Assembly: GCA_012295275.1 (NCBI GenBank) | Contig: CM022666.1 | Span: 16,321,772 to 16,364,271, forward strand | Direction: 5' to 3' | DNA from: Chrysomallon squamiferum | Taxonomy: Eukaryota; Mollusca; Gastropoda; Neomphalida; Peltospiridae | Length of the DNA: 42,500 nt | In this document: in pieces, positions 1 to 13,235 of the stretch | Layout: each line of letters opens with the position of its first letter | Position numbering within the stretch: position 1 is the stretch's first letter | Made by a program: the position numbers and the translations under genes | The notes under the pieces: model-generated | The model's database searches: none | Told to the model about the DNA's origin: nothing | What the model saw: the letters and a program-made list of their open reading frames with translations, nothing else

Positions 1-245
1 AATTAATTACATGTGTATGTGTGTATGTGTTTTAGGTATGTGGGTATCTATCCATATGTGTCTATGCGTGTGAATGAATATGCATGTATTTACATTTTCA
101 ATACCTATGTATCTGTGTGTACATACGTGTGTGTATGAGTGTGTGTGTGTGTACGTGTGTGTATGTATGTGTGTGTGTGTTTGTGTGTGTGAAGGATAAT
201 TAAAGAATGTATATAAATAAATATGAAAGACATTTAGTTGTTTAC

Positions 246-302
246 CTGTTGTTCGAAAAGCCAGTCCAAACACCGCTGTATTTCCGACTTCGCCATTTTT
301 TT
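246..302 (-). CDS. putative exon of a minus-strand gene leaving the left edge
   Basis: On the minus strand a good acceptor (TTTGTGTTTCAG) is followed by 57 bases and a donor (AACAG/GTAAAC). Two readings are possible. An ATG at 296-294 in strong context (AAAAAAATGG) opens MAKSEIQRCLDWLFEQQ and reaches the donor in phase 0, as expected for a first coding exon after a 5' UTR intron. Alternatively the exon is internal, phase 1 to 1, and encodes KNGEVGNTAVFGLAFRTT; that phase would join a candidate exon at 4504-4581. I do not recognise the protein in either reading. The rest of the gene lies beyond position 1. Confidence 0.4.
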
Positions 303-1193
303 CTGAAACACAAAAGAAACAGTTGAGTATATAAATATTTAAAATTTCATCAACACTTCTCGCTTGTTTCAACAAGAGCTTGGGCAGTGACTATGAACAA
401 ACACATTAATGAATGTTAACGAACTGTCAATGTATTTTAACACTAACAGTTACACCAAGGCCTAACGTTTGTTTTCTTTTGTACCCTCAACAGCAGTTTG
501 TTAATCAGCAGCTAGAAATCGTTTTTAAACACCATCCCATTGACAGCCCAAAAGTAAGTTAAGACCTTCGATTACTAAACAGTGAACTGATAAAACATAA
601 CTGCGAATTGCAGCATGTTTTAGGCAAGTTTTAAAAATCTATACGTCAAAATATTATAATGTTTATATTTCTTTAATTTATTCAAAGTCTGTTATCAAAG
701 ATGTAAAACTGAAAAAAAAAAAAGACAAATATAAATGATGAACACAAACTACATGGTTGTTCATAAATATAAACGGAGTGCGTACACCTGTACTAATGTG
801 TATACCTGTACTAATACACCTGGATACACCTACACAAACAGATAAATATATCTCTAGATGTAAGAATGATTAAGCCAACAATTAACTTTTCAGAAAGGAT
901 GTAACGTAATCTAAAACTGTCACTCATGAGTAAAAGAGTTTTAAATTTCAAAGCTCTTCAGTCTTGGAAAACGCATTTATTCATTAGCCTCGTTTTGAAA
1001 CCTTAACTTCCATTCATTCGATTATTCAGTAATGCAGCAGATGTCTAAATGAAACAGGAAGAAGATTATTTTAGACGTAAAAAAAAAAAAAAAAAAAAAA
1101 AACGTGCGGATAATAAAGCAATCATGCAGAAGAAAATGGTCCGACAAGTTAACTAATATTTAACAACGTTGTTATATTTTAATACGTTATTAT

Positions 1194-1194
<1 letters not shown>

Positions 1195-1238
<44 letters not shown>

Positions 1239-1266
1239 TATTTATTTTTATTATTATTATTATTTA
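1195..1266. repeat. (ATT)n microsatellite
   Basis: TTA triplets interrupted by TTTA units. Confidence 0.9.
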
Positions 1267-1587
1267 TTACTTCATAAATCTTATATTTCCTGCATCACTG
1301 AAAGAGTTAATAGAATATTCAACACGTTCACAGTGTGTGTGAATTTGTCATAAATTATAAAAACGTTCGAGAGATCATTGAAGAGTTAGGTACGGGTCTT
1401 GTCCCAGATATTGTTATTCAAAATCCAAGATAAAGGCGCAGAGTGTTGTGTGCAGACTTTGAAAGGAACTGGAAATACAGGTTTGTGAGATAAATTTATA
1501 ACTCAAACTCGTCAGCTCTTTGAAATGTAGGACACGAGGTACTTCATATGCGGCTGTTATTTTTGAATTGTTGCAAGACGCAAGGAT

Positions 1588-1926
<339 letters not shown>

Positions 1927-2324
1927 CACTGAGATAGACGTATGCTTTTCAAAATAATTATATTAATTTTATATAACAAATATACAACATGGCTTTTGTC
2001 AGTGCAAGATATTTAAATCAAAGGCTCGTATGACATCTAGCATACTGTTATTTAGAAAAGTTAGTGTTGATTTTTTTTTTTTTTTTTAAATATTTTTTAT
2101 GGATGTTACACATGGATGAATGAATACAGCTTATATTAAGTTGCAAATATGAGAGGAATGTGTACAAAGATACTAACGTAGCTAAACTGACGCTCTGCAG
2201 TTTCACGAGAATGTTGTTAAAAAGAAAAGTTCAGGGTGAATTTGAGACTTTGATGATGTGGTCTAAAGTCACAGATTTTTTAAAGAAGAATGGAAAATGT
2301 AAAGCTATATTGTGGAGAATCCAC

Positions 2325-2340
2325 TACTGCTGCTGCTACA

Positions 2341-2418
<78 letters not shown>

Positions 2419-2462
2419 GCTACAACTACTACTACTACTACTACTGCTACAACTACTACTAT

Positions 2463-2520
<58 letters not shown>

Positions 2521-2650
2521 GCTACAACACAACTACTACTACTACTGCTACAACTACTACTACAACAACTATAGCTATTACTATTACTACTACTATTAAT
2601 ATTAATACTAATACTAATACTAATACTAATACTAATACTAATACTACCAG
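2325..2650. repeat. (ACT)n / (ACTAAT)n microsatellite
   Basis: ACT triplets with scattered GCT and ACA interruptions, passing into an ATACTA hexamer near 2600-2645. All frames read as homopolymeric peptides. Confidence 0.95.
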
Positions 2651-3093
2651 CACTAATATTAATTCTATATATTTCCTTCATTATAGCCTGTTTCTACCCT
2701 CTCATCATTATTAGTTCTGCTAGACAAAGCAGTACGGGATTGGCTTTTCATTTCTTGTTATCGTAGGAGTAACCATTTAAAATGTTCGTGAGCTGTTGGG
2801 AAGGTTCATGGAACACAATCCCCTGAGGTGTGCTTGGTTCGGGGGGGTGTAGGAGGGGGCGTGTTTAGGAGGGGGCGTGCCAAAGGCTGCCAGGATGTAG
2901 GGGAATGTTTGCAGTTTGATTATTTTAGAGTTTTAATTCGCAATTAGGTGTTAAATTACACTAAATTAATTTTTATAAATTTAACTTCTGACATTTCAGA
3001 TAAATTATTCAGATAAAATGTGTGCAGCTCAAGTTATTAAATTGATCCATTAACTGTTAAAGATATATATAATTATAAAACATAGAACATTAA

Positions 3094-3299
<206 letters not shown>

Positions 3300-3819
3300 T
3301 AGAGGGTAAGTATGTAGGCATTTGTCTCGCCATACAAGTTTGTTTCATTTTCAAACAACTCCAACAAAATTATAACATCAAGCAGCCAAAAGCTATGACG
3401 TCACAAAGACATATTTTAATATCAAAGGGAAACTTAAGGAACTGTCAGCTTCTAATTTCCATCAGTGTCAAAACACTGTCGTGTCATGTTTACAGGTAAA
3501 AACATAAAGGTAAATACCTGTCTCGTTATCTTACCTGGATGTGACAGGTGGTAAACAGGTGAGGCATTAAATAATCGATACGAGATGAGAGAGATATGAC
3601 AAATATAGGTTAAACTCGATGTCCTCGGGCGCCGTGTAAATATAAACTTCGTTTTATTATTGCTTCTGTCGTGTGGGAGGCAGAACGGGTTTAAGTTAGT
3701 CTCTTTGCTAGATCAATCTGATATGATATTTAATAATCTATAAAATAATATAAATAAAAGTAGTAAAATGTTGGAAATACGCTGAAAGAAACGTAAATTT
3801 ATAGAAAAAAAAAACGGTA

Positions 3820-3902
3820 CATACATTCATACATACATACATACATACACATATACATATACATACATACATTCATACATACATACTTATATAATACATA
3901 CA

Positions 3903-3933
<31 letters not shown>

Positions 3934-3989
3934 CATACATACATACATACATACATACACATACACATATACACATACATACATACATT

Positions 3990-4021
<32 letters not shown>

Positions 4022-4250
4022 CATGATATACATATGTCTATCACATACAGATATACATATACATACACATACATACACATATACAATTACATATAAATAC
4101 ACATACATATATACACACACATATACATGCATTTATACATGCAAATACATATATACATACATACATACACGCATATATATACACACACACATATATATAT
4201 ATAACACACACACATGCATATATATATATACACACACACACAAACATATA
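3820..4250. repeat. (CATA)n and related arrays
   Basis: CATACATA tetramers with CACATA and TATATACACA variants. Confidence 0.9.
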
Positions 4251-4503
4251 TGCAGACAGGCAGACAAGCAAGCAAGTTCGTCTACAGGAGGGATTCAAAT
4301 AAAAGTCTCTTGTTGCTAAGTAAAAAGTGTAATCTGTGTGGAAATGTCAGCACATTTGATATTAAGAACAAAACAATTATTATAGGTGAAATTAAACTAG
4401 TTAAATAGTTTTTATCTGTGACAGTCAGGTACGAAATGTCGACGTGACTGACTTTAGTTTGTTTTACAACAGTCGTGTAATATCAGTGCATGTATTCTGT
4501 TAC

Positions 4504-4581
4504 CTCTGTCTTGCAACACAGTCATATCAAGTAGTACATCATCATGCTTTAAACCTAACAGGTCATAAAGAACACAGAACG
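4504..4581 (-). CDS. candidate internal exon, protein not recognised
   Basis: On the minus strand TTGTATTTCAAAG is followed by 78 bases ending at AGAG/GTAACA. The phase 2-to-1 reading is CVLYDLLGLKHDDVLLDMTV and continues LQDR, a protein-like composition in AT-rich DNA. Its phase would fit the alternative reading of the 246-302 exon. The acceptor is weak and no family is recognised, so this may be a chance open stretch. Confidence 0.25.
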
Positions 4582-4969
4582 CTTTGAAATACAATAAATA
4601 AATATATACATATATATATAATACAAAACTCTGCAAAACAATACATAAAACAGCACAAAAAAGAGAAGGACTGTAACTGAAGAAAAAATAATAGAATTTT
4701 AGTTCAAAATAAAGATTAAAAAGAGCGACTGGAAAAAAAAAACAAGTAAAAAAAATATTTTGTGTGAGCGTGGGAACCATGAGTCGAAATAAATTAAAGG
4801 TTTTGTAATTTAGCAGATTACTTGATGATGTAACAAAGCCAAATTCAAAATGTCAATAGCCAAAATTTCGTAATTGTTTACAGACAGAAAAAAAAAAAGA
4901 AAGAAAAAAAACAGCAGTTACATTCACAATGATAATGATCAGTATTCATAAAATAAGTTGTAGTTGTGT

Positions 4970-4973
4970 TATT

Positions 4974-5016
<43 letters not shown>

Positions 5017-5020
5017 TTTT
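4970..5020. repeat. (TTTA)n microsatellite
   Basis: About eleven TTTA units. Confidence 0.9.
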
Positions 5021-5580
5021 ATGTAAAGTAGTATCTTTATTCATGCTATATTAAAAAGGATCATGGTGTTAACACAAACATATTCTTTCCTGGTTGGTTG
5101 GAAGATAGAAACAAAGTTAGAATTATATTCACTACATTCATGGATAAAATTCATAAACGTTTTGAAATTTAATCAGTCACAAACAAACTAAATGCATAGT
5201 GATTATAGCCATAACTCCTACAATCCTTTCTACTCATTAGCAAGATGTTAGTAAAGCAAATTCATCCTGAGTATGTAGAAAAGTGTTAAAGTTTTCTCAC
5301 TTGTTTGTTTAACTGATGGTAGTAGTAACCTTTGTACAACTTCCACAAATACCTGTCATCATGTTTGTGATTTAATGATTAACTTTAGATAAAACTAGTC
5401 ACTTAGAGGTTTACTTTTACTAGAAGTGTGTAGTGACATACAAAAGATAGAAAATAATTTAGTACTAGACTGGAGTTAGACTACGTTTAGTAACGTTTTC
5501 TACATCTAAGACTATGTCATTACAAACAAATTTACAATAAATGTTCAATTAAATAAATAAATAAATAAGAATATGTAATA

Positions 5581-5589
5581 ATAATGATG

Positions 5590-5632
<43 letters not shown>
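5581..5632. repeat. (TAA)n microsatellite
   Basis: About sixteen AAT triplets. Confidence 0.9.
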
Positions 5633-5633
<1 letters not shown>

Positions 5634-6174
5634 TTATAACTGCAATGAATTAATGTATTAAGCTAAACAAAAAACATTATTGATAAAATTATATTAATTA
5701 AAATAAACGGTAATTATATATTGTATAGATACACATACACATACACATACATACATACACACACATACAAACTACTACATACTAAAAGTAAAATCAACAC
5801 TAATATTAATTATTAATAAATAAAACATAGATTACAGATTACAATTTATAGAGCATGCGGCAATTAAAAAGAAAGTTAATCAGACAAATAAAGCAATCTG
5901 TTACCTGTGTAGAAAAACGAGAGAATCTCTGTAAACAGGAACAACACAAAGTGAACTGTTTGTCTATCCACACTGAAATCTTTAACAGACAACGCCCACT
6001 CGCTGACCTACCTTGGAGCCACCGGCTAAGACGGGTATTCAGAAAACAGGACACACCTAAAACTCGTGCGACAAGGTAGCACCTTAAAACTGTGTACAAA
6101 TGTTGGGCATTAAAATAGAGTAAACAACGTTAGTTTCGAAAAACTGAGCAGAAATACCGAATGTACCATCTGGG

Positions 6175-6460
6175 TAAAATTAAAACCATGTAATTACGTC
6201 ATAATTAAAATCACTTAATTATGTCATAATTAAAACCATGCAATAACGTCACAATTAAAACAGAGTAAAACGAGACAATGAAAACTATCTAAACACGTCA
6301 AATGCAATAACGTCATAATTAGAACAGTGTAAAACATGGCAATGAAAAATCTAAACATCATAATTAAAACTACGTAATAACATCATAATTAAAACCATGC
6401 AGAAACGTCACAATTAAAACTATGTAATAACGTCATAATTAAAATTAAAACCATGTAAAA
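6175..6460. repeat. 25-bp minisatellite with ACGTCA half-sites
   Basis: About ten degenerate copies of a 25-bp unit containing ACGTCATAATTAAAACC. GTCA cores at 6198, 6223 and 6248 show the 25-base period; later copies carry insertions. Six copies keep ACGTCA, the CRE half-site; others read ATGTCA or ACATCA. Non-coding. Confidence 0.8.
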
Positions 6461-7510
6461 ACCAAAAAAGCAAATCTAAAACCCACCAAAACTCGTCACA
6501 CGTACAACTTGGTTCAAAGGGCAAACTGAAAACTTGGTCACACTAAATCGAGGTAAAATTTCACTTTTCAAACTCGTATAAAAAATTTCACACCTTCACA
6601 GCGAATAATAATAAAAAATAGACTAATAATAAATAAATGAATAAGAAAAAGTGAATAAGAAAATAATAAACATCTCTCTTTTAAGATTCTCTATTTTATG
6701 TTCACACTTTGACATTAGAAATTACTTTTCTTCTACTCTTCTTTTTAACCTACAGAGATTCTGCTCCATTAAATAAATGTAAAATGTGCAAAACACAAAG
6801 AAAATATATGCCGTGCAGTCTCTTTGTACACAAATAGATATACTTGAATATACAATACATACACGTATTCATAACTACACACATTATACATATACTAATG
6901 TTGGCATATCCTTTTGATTATTTAATACATAAATACGTACATACATACATATCTGCTACGTATAACATACATTTATATATATATACACGCAGACATGCAC
7001 TTACATACATATGCACACACACACATATATTTGAACTGTGACGTCAGGTAACCTAAAGAGGCTTTTGTCAAGTTTCTACGGTATCTGATTTTACTCTATA
7101 TAAATATAACCTAACTTGATATAAACTGGTAAATTAACATATCAATTGAACTATACCTACCAAGGTATACAGTTTAACTACTTGACTTACAAATTTGTAA
7201 AGTCATATAAACAGTAACATACACGCACACGCACAACTGTTCATTATATACATATTAACGCCACATTATTCAAATACTGTTCTGTGCTGTACAGGTCTAA
7301 TAATGTAAAATCGACACAAGATTGTTTTAAAGTGCAAGATAAACACGTAAGATAAAACGTGCATGTGAAATTAAACAAGCCGTCTCCATGGTTACCTGCA
7401 CGGATTATTTCTTCTGCACACACAGAAAGGAATGCGTAAGTTAAAAATAAATAACTTAATCTCAGATGAAAGCACAGCCCTTCTCCTTTTTTTCTTCTTT
7501 TTTTTTTCCT

Positions 7511-7541
<31 letters not shown>

Positions 7542-7570
7542 TTAGTAGTAGTAGTAGTTGTTGTTGTAGT
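7511..7570. repeat. (TTTA)n-(TAG)n-(TTG)n compound repeat
   Basis: TTTA units followed by AGT and TTG triplets. Confidence 0.85.
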
Positions 7571-7667
7571 AACAGTAAAAGTTGTATTTTTTGGCTCTGA
7601 AAGAAGAAATTTGTTTCTGCCTTTTACTGGAAAAGAATAACTACAATTACCATCAGTTTTCCGTTAC

Positions 7668-7945
7668 TACTACTAATATTACTACTGCTCCTGCTGCTAC
7701 TACTACTACTGATACTACTACTTCCACTGTTAATATATTAGTACTACTATACCTATTATTACTTCCGTTACTACTGCTACAACTGCTACTACTACTTCCA
7801 CTGTTAATATATTATACTACTATACCTATTATTACTTCTATTACTACTACTACTACTGCTGTTGCTACTAGTGTTACCACTACTACTACCATTACTACAG
7901 CTCTACTACTACTACTACTACTATTATTAATAATAATAATCATAA
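7668..7945. repeat. imperfect (ACT)n repeat
   Basis: Decayed ACT/TTA triplet tract. It contains a duplicated block (CTTCCACTGTTAATATATTA at about 7720 and about 7795). Confidence 0.8.
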
Positions 7946-8497
7946 CAGCAACTCTGCACATGCTAATGTATGTCTGTGTTTACACTTGCACATTGTACTC
8001 ATGTAAACTCCTATAACTGTCTTTGTGTGCCTTATTTTTATATTTGCTATCAACATAAACAAGATGAACATACAATATAATAACTTACATTTTACGCTAT
8101 AAACAAAAACAACGTGTATTATATTTTACACTCGCAGCTTACTATATATTTTGTCTGTAACCAGCACCATATTGAAAAATTCAGTTACTCTGTTGTAGAT
8201 CACAGTTAGAACAGTGACTGGCATTATTACTGTCAATTTTATACGGATATAAGTTATTATCTCCTATTAAAGTTATTATTGACATTTTTATTAGTTCTAA
8301 CACGTTTAACCCGAACTCGGAAACCTCAGCTATTTATTTTTTTATGTTGTGCCCGAAGCGAAATGTAAAATCCGGAAAGAATTTTTAATATATTATATGT
8401 CATACTTCGTTAGTTACTAACAGATCTTAAAATATCTTTACAATAATTCCTGACATAATTTTAAATATACATGCGTATGTGTGTGTGTATGTATGTG

Positions 8498-8529
<32 letters not shown>

Positions 8530-9066
8530 AATACACATGCACACACAAACATACACACATATTCATATTTATTTATTTACATTGTTTGTTTGTTTACTTG
8601 CTTGAATGTTTATTTATTTATTTATTTATTTATTTGTTTATTTATTATATCTAAAACAAAATCAGATCATGTAAGTTATTCTTACCTATTAGCGAGATGT
8701 GAATATCTTATATGAACCTTACCATAAACAGGAGACTGTATATTTGTATAAAACAGTTTTTAAATATAAACGTCATCGGATGCAGCCTGGCAAAAAAAAA
8801 AAAAAAAAAAAGAAGAAGATTTATACGTTAGCGTAAGAAGAACTGAACCCGAGACCATCAGATGATCATTTTAGTACAGAAATGTACAATAGTAATGTAA
8901 TATATACACTTTTTTGTTTTAAATGCTCGACATCTCTGGCACTGATCGATCTTGACAATTTTCCTCACATACCGAGCACATCTAAATATTACAACATTCT
9001 ATTAATAGCAGCATAAAAGCGTGTCATGTTGATTGATAAGTCGTTTCCTTTAACAAGACGTTTTCA

Positions 9067-9150
9067 AGTCCGACTGGTGTCAGTTATGTTAAAGTGGTTA
9101 AAATACTGTTTGAGGTGTGATAGGTCTCTGGTTCGGTTGTTGTCAGTGCG
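9067..9150 (+). mobile_element. possible tRNA-derived SINE remnant
   Basis: The order TTAAAGTGGTTAAAATACTG, then GATAGGTCTCTGGTTCGGTT, resembles A-box and B-box spacing of tRNA-derived SINEs (B-box-like GGTTCG). No poly-A tail or target duplication is visible. Weak. Confidence 0.25.
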
Positions 9151-9281
9151 TGCGTGGTGCCACGTTCATTTCCTGCTAGAAAATAATATACGACTTCTGT
9201 TCTCAGAGATTAGGTGTATTTAATTATTTTCTTTTTTTTTTCTGTTTCTGGTCTTTCCTTTTATGATTTTTATTTTTTTTG

Positions 9282-9341
9282 TATTTATTTTTTTTTTTTT
9301 TTTATTGTTATTAACTTTTTTGTATTATTATTATTATTATT

Positions 9342-9406
<65 letters not shown>

Positions 9407-9415
9407 CGTCGTTGT
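9282..9415. repeat. T-tract, (TTA)n and (TTG)n arrays
   Basis: T-rich tract, then TTA triplets, then about twenty uninterrupted TTG triplets. Confidence 0.9.
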
Positions 9416-9511
9416 TATTTATGGCATGTTTTTGTGTGCGTGTTTCATTTAAAATGATGATTTGAACATAATTCACTGGCTCGTGTTATCGATTATTATC
9501 AACTGATCAGG

Positions 9512-9977
9512 TTTTCATAAACCAGTCGTGGTAGACTGATTTCAATAAAAAGTAACGCGGTCTAGGGTTTTCATTAACCAGTCGTGGTAGACTGATTTCA
9601 ATAAAAAGTAACGCAATAAATGGTTTTCATTAACCGGTCGTGGTAGACTGATTTCAGTAAAAAGTAACGCGGTCTAGGGTTTTCATTAACCAGTCGTGGT
9701 AGGATTTTTAACGCGGTCAGGGTTTTCATTAACCAGTCGTGGTAGACTGACTAACGCGGAGGGTTTTTTAACCAGTCGAGGTAGACTGTAAAAGTAACGC
9801 GGTCTAGGGTTTTCATTAACCAGTCGTGGTAGACTGATTTCAATAAAAAGTAACGCGGTCTAGGGTTTTCATTAACCGGTCGTGGTAGACTGATTTCAGT
9901 AAAAAGTAACGCGGTCTAGGGTTTTCATTAACCAGTCGTGGTAGACTGATTTCAATAAAAAGTAACGCAATAAATCT
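9512..9977. repeat. 56-bp minisatellite with internal hairpin
   Basis: Nine copies, marked by CCAGTCG/CCGGTCG at 9522, 9578, 9634, 9690, 9733, 9772, 9820, 9876 and 9932. Spacing is 56, 56, 56, 43, 39, 48, 56, 56, so the central units carry internal deletions. Most units contain the inverted repeat CAGTC-GTGGTA-GACTG. Two units (9634, 9876) have CGGTC instead, which can still pair as a G-U wobble in RNA. Variants with AATAAAT occur at both ends of the array. Confidence 0.92.
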
Positions 9978-10099
9978 TTCAAACAAGTACCAGGCAACAG
10001 CTATCTTTACACGGATTCAGCCGCCTTCTGCGTTGAGTGTTCTCGAATGATAACAAAAAAAGTAGTCGACTGAAGAAATGAATTTCAATTGTAAGATAC

Positions 10100-10382
10100 A
10101 CATCTTGATGTTGACACGACGTCTTGATGTTGACACGACATTTTGACGACGTGCTGTCCACTTAACAGAAATACATCTTCATGAAGTCCCATTAACATAA
10201 CAGAATATTCACGATATAATATCTTCACGACGTCACGTTAACATGACGACATATTCACGACGTTCTGTTAAAACAATAATCATCTTCATGACGTCATATT
10301 AATACAGCGTCATCTTCATGACGTCATATTAACACAACGTCATCTTCGTGACGTCATATTAACACAACGTCATCTTCATGCC
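10100..10382. repeat. about 30-bp minisatellite carrying CRE palindromes
   Basis: Three copies of a 30-bp unit each hold a full TGACGTCA (10289-10296, 10319-10326, 10349-10356). A fourth starts at 10379 but is broken. Degenerate copies with ACGACGT extend left to about 10100. TGACGTCA is the CREB/ATF consensus; regulatory function is inference. Confidence 0.8.
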
Positions 10383-11460
10383 TAAACAAAGAAGAATCGA
10401 AGCTTGGTGTATTTTCGACGGGCGTATACAGATTTATATTATTATTATTATTATCAAGATTCTGACTACAGAGCTGAGTCATTATGGTTACGACAACGAT
10501 TCTCTTCGGCGCGCGATTAAAAGCGTTTCCCATTCCAACAGTATGTCTCACTGGCTTACAAATACCAGCATATCTGTTTTCCTGTTCATGGTAAGGTGAA
10601 TATAAGAAATATCTTGCGGCTAATAAAGAAACCGTACGTGAAAAGGGTGGGTTATCCGGATATTTTATCATTATGTGTATATGCTATACTAACTTTATAC
10701 ATGACGCCATATAATTGCTGATTATGTTTATATGTTGAATACGTCATTAAATAAATTATTTCTTTCTTCTGACCTTCTCCCGTGATTTCCTGTTTATCAA
10801 AATGACTCTAAATTTGTTATTTAAAAATGAAACGAAATATCAGGTTAATTATTTGAAGGCATTAGTAATAATATCATTATTAAAAAAATAATAATAATAA
10901 TTTAAAAAAAACTATTTAAAAATTTAAAAAAAAATAAAACTTAAACGAAATGTTTATTGTTTAAAGGTATCAATATTTTGTTTATTTAGATGAATGAATG
11001 AATGAATAAATAAATAAATAAATAAATACGAATCCAGTTTTTCTGTTGTACATTCGAGATCGAGAAAAAAAAAAAAAAAGCTCCAGAATTAATTTCAGTA
11101 ATTTCGGGACGGACAGCAGGACGTACGGACTTGCAGTTACTGGCGAACTGGTGATTAAAGTAATGGACGGGTTTGGTTAATTATTCTGATGCTGAAACGA
11201 GATTGAATCGCGTTAGTATGCAATATTAATGAGGTCTTCCATCTGGTATGTGAGTAGAGGAGTAATACTGACATGCGCCAGAGGTATACCCTTGAAACAT
11301 AACCTTGTGTATGACACATACACACACATACACACATACACAGAAAAATAGACAAGTAACACACAAACATAATTATACACATTCTCACGCATTGATTTTG
11401 TTTGTTTGTTTCTTTAATCATTTATTTCTTATTCTTTCATTTATTATTTTCTGATTGTTG

Positions 11461-11461
<1 letters not shown>

Positions 11462-11531
<70 letters not shown>
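11462..11531. repeat. (TTA)n microsatellite
   Basis: About 22 TTA triplets. Confidence 0.95.
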
Positions 11532-11532
<1 letters not shown>

Positions 11533-12005
11533 CATTCCAGCAGCAACGGCCTAAAGGACAAAATGAAATCTTTCTGCAAAAATAACCCTGTATTGATTCG
11601 ACAGTCACGTGATGTTTTTTCCGCTGATAAAAATTGATATGCATTAGTGCACCAGCTTATGCAGTTTTCTAACACCTAGAAGCAAAAACACGACCTGACG
11701 TTCCTCCGATGTTTGTTACAGATATTACCTGCCGAGGTAAACCCGATCCCACATACCACGTTTTCTATTTGAATAAATCTCCGAAAACCGTATATTTAAA
11801 AACATAGGCAGATTTTTCTAAAGATAGTTAGACATAACACATTGTTATTCTTTCAGAAAAACCAGTTCTGTGGGTTTTATCAATATAATAACAAAAGACA
11901 GGTAAGTTTACCTGCCATAACTAATTTTACCTGTTGACATTCAGTCACATACGATGACATGTCGAGGGGAAAAGCTGTGAGGTAGAACATGTTTAAATCA
12001 AACAG

Positions 12006-12020
12006 CCCCTAGATGGCGCT
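12006..12020 (+). promoter_or_regulatory. CTCF-like binding motif
   Basis: CCCCTAGATGGCGCT matches the bilaterian CTCF core CCASYAGRKGGCRSY at 14 of 15 positions. It lies in gene-free DNA left of the MSRB3 and BRCC36 genes, where an insulator would be plausible. Only the motif is seen; occupancy is not. Confidence 0.45.
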
Positions 12021-12238
12021 GATTTATTGTCTACGCAACAATAAGAGGTATAAAGTAATCACAACGATTGCACATCCAGCTTGTCTGGTTTACAATTTGC
12101 TGCCCACATAAATGACAGAATCCTTGAACATGATATCTGATGTAATTACTCTAAAACTTTAACAATAGTTGTCTGCCTACGTATATGAAGAAGATATTAC
12201 CGCTTCTTAGGTAATAAAGAAAATTAAAGAACCCAAAA

Positions 12239-12395
<157 letters not shown>

Positions 12396-12891
12396 AACTA
12401 ATATAAAGGTTAAGAACAGAACAAACATAGTTAAACAGGTTATTTAGATAAGAACACTTTGCTGTATTCTAATTATCTAAGTAATAATTATTACTGATAA
12501 TAAATAATTACAATATTATAATGCCATGCTAATTACGTAGCGTTGTAAAAACTAACTTCGTCAAGCAGGTATAATCAAAGATTAAATTTTACAGGTTTAT
12601 TTACGGCTGGATACACCTGGTCGAGGTATGTAATACGGGTTGTTTGCACACCTGAACAGTTAGTTTGAAATTAAGACGTTCAGAAAATTCACACAGCTGT
12701 TACATTACCTGTCTACCTCTACAGCGAGTTCATGTACCCACAGATTCGTTTTGAACAAGTGTGTCCCTCGGTTATATTTTTGCGTTATTGTGTGTAATGT
12801 GCATGCGATTTATAGCTGTTTTGTAGAGTGAGATATGTCACGTGAATTTATCTAGCTGGTTAAGCTGTACCTGGCAGCCAGATCAATTCTG

Positions 12892-12894
<3 letters not shown>

Positions 12895-12959
<65 letters not shown>

Positions 12960-13084
12960 ATGTATGTATGTATGTATGTATGTATGTATGTATGTATGTA
13001 TGTATGTATGTATGTATGTATGTATGTATGTATGTGTGTATGGATGAATGTAAGTGTGTGTGTATGTATGTATGTATGTATGTA
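12895..13084. repeat. (GT)n-(TATG)n compound microsatellite
   Basis: GT units to about 12943, then more than twenty TATG tetramers. Confidence 0.95.
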
Positions 13085-13235
13085 CATATGCAAAATTTTA
13101 TATTAAGAAATAGCCAAATACTTACTCCAATTCGAAAAATAATAAATTAATTTATATTAAATAATAATAAAGAAATTCATTTTTGTGTTTAAAATTACGA
13201 CTCTATCCGAAATAAAATAATAAAATTGTACTCAC

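Noticed and set aside
2160-2714. 184-codon frame rich in Tyr and Thr
   Set aside because: Translation of the ACT triplet array without conserved flanks.
5839-6099. Overlapping open frames of 74 and 86 codons on the two strands
   Set aside because: No recognisable protein, no paired splice sites, and both strands equally open.
10354-10671. Open frames on both strands beside the CRE repeat
   Set aside because: Run through an ATT microsatellite and the repeat; no family resemblance.
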